From the NCBI GenBank assembly GCA_937949615.1, contig CALEDQ010000008.1, forward strand, positions 62,001 through 126,000: a stretch of 64,000 nucleotides of DNA. Direction: 5' to 3'. Made by a program: the position numbers and the translations under genes. Below are positions 59,023 to 64,000 of the stretch, in pieces. Source of the stretch: an uncultured bacterium (GTDB lineage Bacteria > Muiribacteriota > Ozemobacteria > Ozemobacterales > Ozemobacteraceae). The stretch's first letter is position 1, and every line of letters starts with the position of its first letter. Below the pieces are notes generated by a model. It searched no databases, was not told the DNA's origin, and worked only from the letters and a program-made list of their open reading frames with translations.

Positions 59023-59861
59023 AAACTCTGTATTACTGCTTTGGCGGTGGACTCGGCCACTTCACCCGGTTTGTCGCCTGGTGTAATACCACCGGTGAAA
59101 AGCCTCTGCTGCTGACCAATTGCCCGGCCGCCACCGACACCCGGTTGCTGCCGGCCGGGGTTACATGCCTGATGCCTGAAAACTCAGTCATTAACAGAGA
59201 TGGTCTTCGCGAATGGCTTAAAAATACAGTGCTTGAACACAGGCCAGCAAGGCTGATCATCGATGCATTTCCGGGCGGGATATTCGGCGAGCTTTGTGAA
59301 CTGCCGGAACTCGCTTCAGTCGAATGTATCTACCTTGCCCGGATTCTACAGCTCGAAAAATATCTGCAGCGAACCGGACAGTTTAGGCTGCCCCAGTTGA
59401 GCAGCATCGTTGAGCTTGAAAAACTCAGGCCTGAACACCAGGCCTTCAATCGGCAATTATGCAGTAAAATCAGCAAAATCGAACTGATTGACCCGCCGGC
59501 CCGGGTCGTTGAGCACATTGCCCGGCAATTACCCGCAGAATTCTCTCTGATTCTTCATTCAGGCCCTGACAACGAAGTCGAAGAACTCTGCCGCTATGCG
59601 TTAGAAACCGGCGAAATCAAGGGTTCTGACAACAGTTTTGTCGTAATAAGCCCGGGTTCCCGGCCTGCTTCATGCCCAGCAACGGCGCTGCATTTCAATT
59701 TATGGCCGGCTGACTGGCTCATTGCAAGGGCCAATTCGGTTTTCTCGGCTGCCGGCTTCAACATTATCAGACAAATGAAGGGCATAAAAAAACGGCATTA
59801 CGTAATGCCGTTCCAGAGGGCTCTTGACGACCAGTTCTTCAGACTTGCCTGTTGCAGCTGA
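59019..59861 (+). CDS. GT-B-fold glycosyltransferase-like protein
   Basis: 280 residues. N-terminal YYCFGGGLGHFTRFVAWC resembles the Gly-rich acceptor loop of MurG/GT28-type enzymes. The C-terminal block LIARANSVFSAAGFNIIRQMKGIKKRHYVMPFQRALDDQFFRLACC matches the donor-binding end of the same fold. The central part is shorter than in MurG (about 350 residues), so the two Rossmann domains are small. The call is fold-level; donor and acceptor are not known. Last gene of the glycan run, convergent with the hybrid kinase gene, 1 base apart. Confidence 0.65.
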   Translation: MKTLYYCFGGGLGHFTRFVAWCNTTGEKPLLLTNCPAATDTRLLPAGVTCLMPENSVINRDGLREWLKNTVLEHRPARLIIDAFPGGIFGELCELPELASVECIYLARILQLEKYLQRTGQFRLPQLSSIVELEKLRPEHQAFNRQLCSKISKIELIDPPARVVEHIARQLPAEFSLILHSGPDNEVEELCRYALETGEIKGSDNSFVVISPGSRPASCPATALHFNLWPADWLIARANSVFSAAGFNIIRQMKGIKKRHYVMPFQRALDDQFFRLACCS

Positions 59862-59862
59862 A

Positions 59863-62800
59863 TCAGAAGTAGCCGGCCTCGCGCAACGCCGAAGTTAATA
59901 TCGCGAACTGAGTTTCGAGCCGCTGAAAAGCAGCGTCATATTCTTCACTCCTGCCGGCCTTGATCATATCCTCAAGATCAAGAGCAGCCTGATTGAGCGC
60001 TTTCGCCGAAATGTTGGCAGCAGAGCCCTTGATATTGTGGGCAAGCCGCCTTGCGTCATCGTATTCTTTCTGAATCAGAGCCAGCTTCAATTCACTGACA
60101 TGCAAAGGTGTGTCGCTGAAAAAAGCTTTTATAATACGTCTTACCAGAGCCATATCATTCATCAGCCGGCTCTGCAGCTCTTTTTCACCGAACACTTCCA
60201 GATCCGAATATACCATACCTTTCTCCTGAATTATTTCTGCGACCTGCACCGGTTGCGTTTTTTCTTTTGAAAGCCATAAAGACAGTTTTTCGACGAGATC
60301 ATTCGGTTGAACCGGTTTGGCAATATAATCATCCATGCCGGACTGAATACACCTTTCCTTGTCACCCTGCATGGCATTTGCGGTCATCGCAATGATCGGA
60401 ACGGACGGATTAAGCACCGAAGTTACACCGCTGCGAATGGTTCTGGCTGCCTCGAAACCATCCATCATCGGCATCTGGCAGTCCATCAACACCAGCTGAT
60501 ACTGTTTCTGTTCAAGTGCCGCAATCGCTTCAATGCCGTTATTAACCAGATCGACTCTGTAACCAAGTTTTTTTAAAATTGCCAAAGCGACTTCCTGGTT
60601 GGTGTAATTATCTTCGACGAGAAGAATTCTGACATTACGACGGTTGGCTTCGGCCACCTGGTGTCTGGTGATAAGGGTCTGCGCAACGGCCTCTGCGGCA
60701 AGCCCGGCCACCATTGCGAGACAATCGTGCAGCTGTGATTGTCTGATCGGTTTGGTCAGATAACCAGAGAACCCGGCTTTCTGGATCCAGGCAGCATCAC
60801 CACGATGCCCGAGAGAAGTGAGAAGAATCAACCGGGTCGAACTTATTTTTTCATCCTGTTTTATCAGCATCGACAGTTCCCGGCCATCCATTTCCGGCAT
60901 CAGCATATCGAGCAGTGCAACCCGATAGGGGTCACCTTCATCCATGGCCTGTCTGAGCATAATCAGGGCTCCCTTGCCATCTTCAGTTTCTGAATAACGG
61001 CAACCCCAGTTAGCCAGCAGACTGGTAACCAGCAGGCGGTTAACTGCGTGGTCGTCGACGACGAGAATGCGAATGCCCGTGATATCGGCAACCGGCAGTT
61101 CTTCGGCATGATTTTTCTCTGGCTGCTTGCGGAAACAGGCAGTAAACCAGAATTGGGAACCCTGGCGCAACCTGCTTTCCACGCCGATTTTACCACCAAG
61201 AAGAGTGGCAAGCTGCTTCGAAATGGCCAGACCAAGACCGGTGCCACCAAATTTGCGGGTTGTCGAACCATCTACCTGGGTAAACAGATTGAAAAGCCGG
61301 CCAAGACTTTCCTCTGGAATCCCGATTCCGGTATCTTTGATGCTAAACCTGAGCACCACCTCATGTTCGCTTTCATGCTCATTCTCAACTGTTATGACGA
61401 CTTCACCCTTTTCGGTGAATTTAACCGCGTTGCCGACCAGATTGATAATTATCTGCCTCAACCGGCCCGGATCGCCAACCAGCAGCGAAGGAACTTCTGG
61501 AGCAATCAGACATGCCAGCTCAAGGTTTTTTTCGTGTGCCTTTATCGCCAGCATTTCAATCGCATCTTCGACAGTCGTGCGAAGATCAAAATCGATCTCT
61601 TCGAGACTCATTTTTCCGGCCTCGATTTTTGAGAAATCGAGAATATCGTTGATCAGCGCCAGCAGATTCTCGGCACTTGAACGCACCACCTCTGCATATT
61701 GCCTCTGCTCAGATGAAAGCTCTGTGTCGAGAAGCAGGCTGCTCATGCCAATGATGCCATTCATCGGGGTTCTGATCTCATGACTCATGTTGGCAAGGAA
61801 TTCGCTCTTTGCCTGATTGGCCTGGTCAGCCTGGGCGGCCAGCTCACGCGCCCGGCTGCTGATCTCCTGCAGTTCGGCATTTGCCTTTCCAAGTTCGGAA
61901 AGAGTTTCGGCCACCTTTTCTTCGGCAAGCTTGCGCCGGTCTACGTCAATTATTACGCCATCGAGCCAGAGCAGGCGCCCATTTTCATCGTAGACGCCCT
62001 GGCCGCGTTCAAATACCCAGATAAATCTGCCATCGCTGCGGCGAATACGATATTGCATCTCATAGGGTTTTCGACTGTGAATACAGTTGCGCAGAATCTG
62101 ATCGTTGGCGCGCAGGTCATCTTCGTGAATCACGCTCGCAAATGAGCGAACGGCGTTGCCGATAAAGTCTTCGGCAGGGTAACCGGTCAATCTCTGCACT
62201 TCATCGCTGACGAATTCCATGGTCCAGTGTTCGTCGTTCAAGCAGCGGTAAGAAATGCCGGGAAGGTTTGCCACCAGAGTCTTGAGCCTTTCCTCACTGC
62301 GGCGCAGTTCTTCTCTAACCTTATACTGGTCTGTTACATCATGAAAAACCAGAACCACACCTCTGATCGCTCCATCGGCATCACGAATTGGAGCAGCACT
62401 GTCAGCGATCTGTCTTGCTGTCGCATCTCTGGCAATCAGGGTGGTATCGCTGGCAAGCTCGATAATTTCGCCCGTTTCGAGAACCTCACGTACCGGACAA
62501 CCGACTGGTTTGCCGGACTTATAGGAGACAGCCTTGAAAACATCGTTAAGGTGAGTGCCCAGGGCTTCGTTCAATGGCCAGCCGGTAAGTTTCAGCGCAA
62601 TTGGATTGATTCTGGTAATGATACCTTCAAGATCGGTGGCAATAACCGCATCGCCAATTGAATTCAACGTGATAAAAAGGTCATTTTCTCTCTCTCTCAA
62701 TTCACGGGACCTCTCTGCGACCAGCAGTTCAAGATTGAACTGCCGACTTCTGAGAACCCCGACAAAAAGGGCCAATAAAAAGGTAATGACAATACCGACG

Positions 62801-64000
62801 GCACTCGTCGCTCTTACCGCCTGTTCAAGCCTGTCGCCGGCAAGATAACTTGAGCCCGGGTGAACATTCAGAATCAGGCAGCGGCCAAAAATGAACATCG
62901 GATAGCGCAGATGCATCTCTTTATCGCGCACAAAGTTATTATCTGCATCATTAACGGGTTTTTCGGGAAAAACCGCAAGAGTTCTGAGTGAATCGGCGTC
63001 ACAATCGGTAACAGTCAGGCTGACTCCCTCGTTTCCGACATAACTGCCGGGAATAATGCTGCTGATGATATCCTGAACCTCAAACGCGACACAGACAAAA
63101 CCGGTCGACTTTTTTTCATGAAAAACCGGCTGAATTACGATTAAACGATTGATGTTTTCCCGGTCAGCTCTGCTGTGACCACTAAAAAACGCGGAACATA
63201 CGAGCCCGGTTCTTGAAGCTTCGTCGATAAGCTTTCTGAATTCAGGGCCGCCGTATAAATTGCAGCCCTGCCAGCGTGGGTTGGCCTCAAAGGGAAAAAC
63301 ATAAGCAATCGGAAAATAAATATCTGAAGAAGCAGCCGCGGTTTTTCTGCCCCCCTGATCGAGGTTAAAGATAGTGAAGTCTTCAAAACCCTGGCCTTTA
63401 ATTTCGTCGATAAAGCCAGCCTTGTCTGAAGCCGGTATGCGTGGTACCCAGGCCCATGCCTGCACCGACAAATTTTTCGCCAGTGGCCTGACAAAGTAAG
63501 AAAACTCTTCGTAAGTTTTCTTGAAGTTATCGTTGCCAAAAAGGTTGCCGAGCTGTTCGAGATCGCGGCGCAGCTGTTTGAAAGAAGCGCTGACCAGCTG
63601 GTTTTTGGCATCGGCGATCCAGCGAAACTCCTGCCGGCTTCTTGCAATTTCCGTTTCGTGAATGAGAGAAGTGATAAAAAACGTTACCAGCAGGCCAAAA
63701 ACGAGAGAAATGATGGTTTCGGAATGGGCCAGCCACCACAACGATTGTTTCACCGGGATTGTGTCGCGCCAGAGAAGCAGGAAAATGCTCATCAGAGCGA
63801 CAAATGAAAGCAGCATGGTGCCCTTGATAGCCCCGAGGCGGGCCTGCATCAGCAGGCCTTTCCAGTCTTCTGCCAGGATATCGATGCAGAGCAGAATCAG
63901 AACTTCATTGGTTTTTGGGTCAGGCACCGGCACGAATGCCGAAATAAAAGTACCATATTCATCAGTATATGGGCCGATCACCACCGGCAAACCGTCATCA
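59863..64000 (-). CDS. Very large hybrid histidine kinase (partial): CHASE-PAS-PAS-HisKA-HATPase-REC-REC-Hpt
   Basis: The frame is open through the right edge; about 1379 codons are visible, and the true start lies beyond 64000. From its N-terminal side: end of a Cache-like sensor (DDGLPVVIGPYTDEYGTF), membrane helices, and a CHASE domain at about 120-370 (FKQLRRDLEQLGNLFGN ... AWAWVPRIPASDKAGF). A further helix is followed by two PAS domains, HisKA with FLANMSHEIRTPMNGIIGMSSLL, a HATPase (IKDTGIGIPEESLGRLF), two receivers (LLDMLMPEMDGREL; LVLMDCQMPMMDGFEAA) and a C-terminal Hpt (ARRLAHNIKGSAANI, phospho-His). It is a complete phosphorelay in one chain. The sensory ligand is unknown. Confidence 0.93.
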   Translation of the reverse strand, partial: DDGLPVVIGPYTDEYGTFISAFVPVPDPKTNEVLILLCIDILAEDWKGLLMQARLGAIKGTMLLSFVALMSIFLLLWRDTIPVKQSLWWLAHSETIISLVFGLLVTFFITSLIHETEIARSRQEFRWIADAKNQLVSASFKQLRRDLEQLGNLFGNDNFKKTYEEFSYFVRPLAKNLSVQAWAWVPRIPASDKAGFIDEIKGQGFEDFTIFNLDQGGRKTAAASSDIYFPIAYVFPFEANPRWQGCNLYGGPEFRKLIDEASRTGLVCSAFFSGHSRADRENINRLIVIQPVFHEKKSTGFVCVAFEVQDIISSIIPGSYVGNEGVSLTVTDCDADSLRTLAVFPEKPVNDADNNFVRDKEMHLRYPMFIFGRCLILNVHPGSSYLAGDRLEQAVRATSAVGIVITFLLALFVGVLRSRQFNLELLVAERSRELRERENDLFITLNSIGDAVIATDLEGIITRINPIALKLTGWPLNEALGTHLNDVFKAVSYKSGKPVGCPVREVLETGEIIELASDTTLIARDATARQIADSAAPIRDADGAIRGVVLVFHDVTDQYKVREELRRSEERLKTLVANLPGISYRCLNDEHWTMEFVSDEVQRLTGYPAEDFIGNAVRSFASVIHEDDLRANDQILRNCIHSRKPYEMQYRIRRSDGRFIWVFERGQGVYDENGRLLWLDGVIIDVDRRKLAEEKVAETLSELGKANAELQEISSRARELAAQADQANQAKSEFLANMSHEIRTPMNGIIGMSSLLLDTELSSEQRQYAEVVRSSAENLLALINDILDFSKIEAGKMSLEEIDFDLRTTVEDAIEMLAIKAHEKNLELACLIAPEVPSLLVGDPGRLRQIIINLVGNAVKFTEKGEVVITVENEHESEHEVVLRFSIKDTGIGIPEESLGRLFNLFTQVDGSTTRKFGGTGLGLAISKQLATLLGGKIGVESRLRQGSQFWFTACFRKQPEKNHAEELPVADITGIRILVVDDHAVNRLLVTSLLANWGCRYSETEDGKGALIMLRQAMDEGDPYRVALLDMLMPEMDGRELSMLIKQDEKISSTRLILLTSLGHRGDAAWIQKAGFSGYLTKPIRQSQLHDCLAMVAGLAAEAVAQTLITRHQVAEANRRNVRILLVEDNYTNQEVALAILKKLGYRVDLVNNGIEAIAALEQKQYQLVLMDCQMPMMDGFEAARTIRSGVTSVLNPSVPIIAMTANAMQGDKERCIQSGMDDYIAKPVQPNDLVEKLSLWLSKEKTQPVQVAEIIQEKGMVYSDLEVFGEKELQSRLMNDMALVRRIIKAFFSDTPLHVSELKLALIQKEYDDARRLAHNIKGSAANISAKALNQAALDLEDMIKAGRSEEYDAAFQRLETQFAILTSALREAGYF

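Noticed and set aside
1..64000. CRISPR array, tRNA, rRNA, insertion sequence or prophage
   Set aside because: I scanned for regular spacer-repeat arrays, CCA-type tRNA ends, transposase and integrase motifs and found none. Repeats present are short and local.

Overview
The window looks like chromosomal DNA of a diderm (Gram-negative type), strictly or facultatively anaerobic heterotroph. The diderm reading rests on a LysM protein with a C-terminal outer-membrane-barrel-like domain, a lipoprotein and several signal-peptide proteins. Fermentation of glutamate is indicated by a complete B12-dependent glutamate mutase / methylaspartate operon. Gene order and protein mix do not match the common proteobacterial or clostridial models. 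A deep-branching phylum with many HEAT, ankyrin and LysM proteins (Candidatus Riflebacteria or a relative) is a low-confidence guess. I see no phage, insertion sequence, CRISPR array, rRNA or tRNA.

Layout. 1-2.4 kb: end-truncated HEAT-repeat protein and an excisionase-type HTH protein fused to a degenerate PIN domain, with four 10-bp tandem repeats across its start. 2.6-9.1 kb: housekeeping operon rpsB-tsf-pyrH-frr-ferredoxin-uppS-cdsA-rseP, closed by a strong terminator. 9.1-15.7 kb: LEA2-like membrane protein, thiamine pyrophosphokinase, a proline/alanine-rich membrane protein, a membrane-anchored ankyrin protein, a MazG-like pyrophosphatase and a BtuCD/FecCD-type importer. 15.7-20.8 kb (minus): a secreted EndoU-type RNase and a sulfane-sulfur operon (persulfide dioxygenase-rhodanese plus two YeeE/YedE transporters). 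20.8-26.3 kb (minus): LysM-barrel protein, a histone-deacetylase-fold protein that has lost zinc ligands with a co-transcribed 50-residue peptide, a glycine-zipper protein and YaiI. 26.4-36.8 kb (minus): the glutamate mutase operon gntR-glmS-glmL-glmE-mal-AtuA-like-DUF4387-(P-loop/AlaRS-SAD)-class I fumarase/mesaconase, under a GntR regulator with a perfect 20-bp palindrome on its own promoter. 36.9-46.2 kb: GAF-PilB ATPase, a cupin, a hybrid histidine kinase, and a sugar ABC permease next to a fused binding-protein/permease. 46.3-54.5 kb: an EF-hand-like membrane protein, an amidase, a GNAT, an RluA-type pseudouridine synthase, a 5'-nucleotidase and Uup. 54.6-59.9 kb: a co-directional glycosyltransferase cluster with a zinc-finger protein and a lipoprotein. 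59.9-64 kb: a very large CHASE hybrid kinase running off the right edge.

How the genes work together. The mutase cluster would turn glutamate into 3-methylaspartate (GlmES, reactivated by GlmL), then mesaconate (Mal), then citramalate (the fumarase-like hydratase acting as mesaconase). The importer at 13.9-15.7 kb could supply B12, but its substrate is not shown by sequence. The most unusual items are the pseudo-deacetylase, the HTH/degenerate-PIN protein with its tandem operator, the secreted EndoU, the P-loop/AlaRS-editing-domain fusion inside the mutase operon, and the fused binding-protein/permease. All calls come from reading the sequence; no database search was run.
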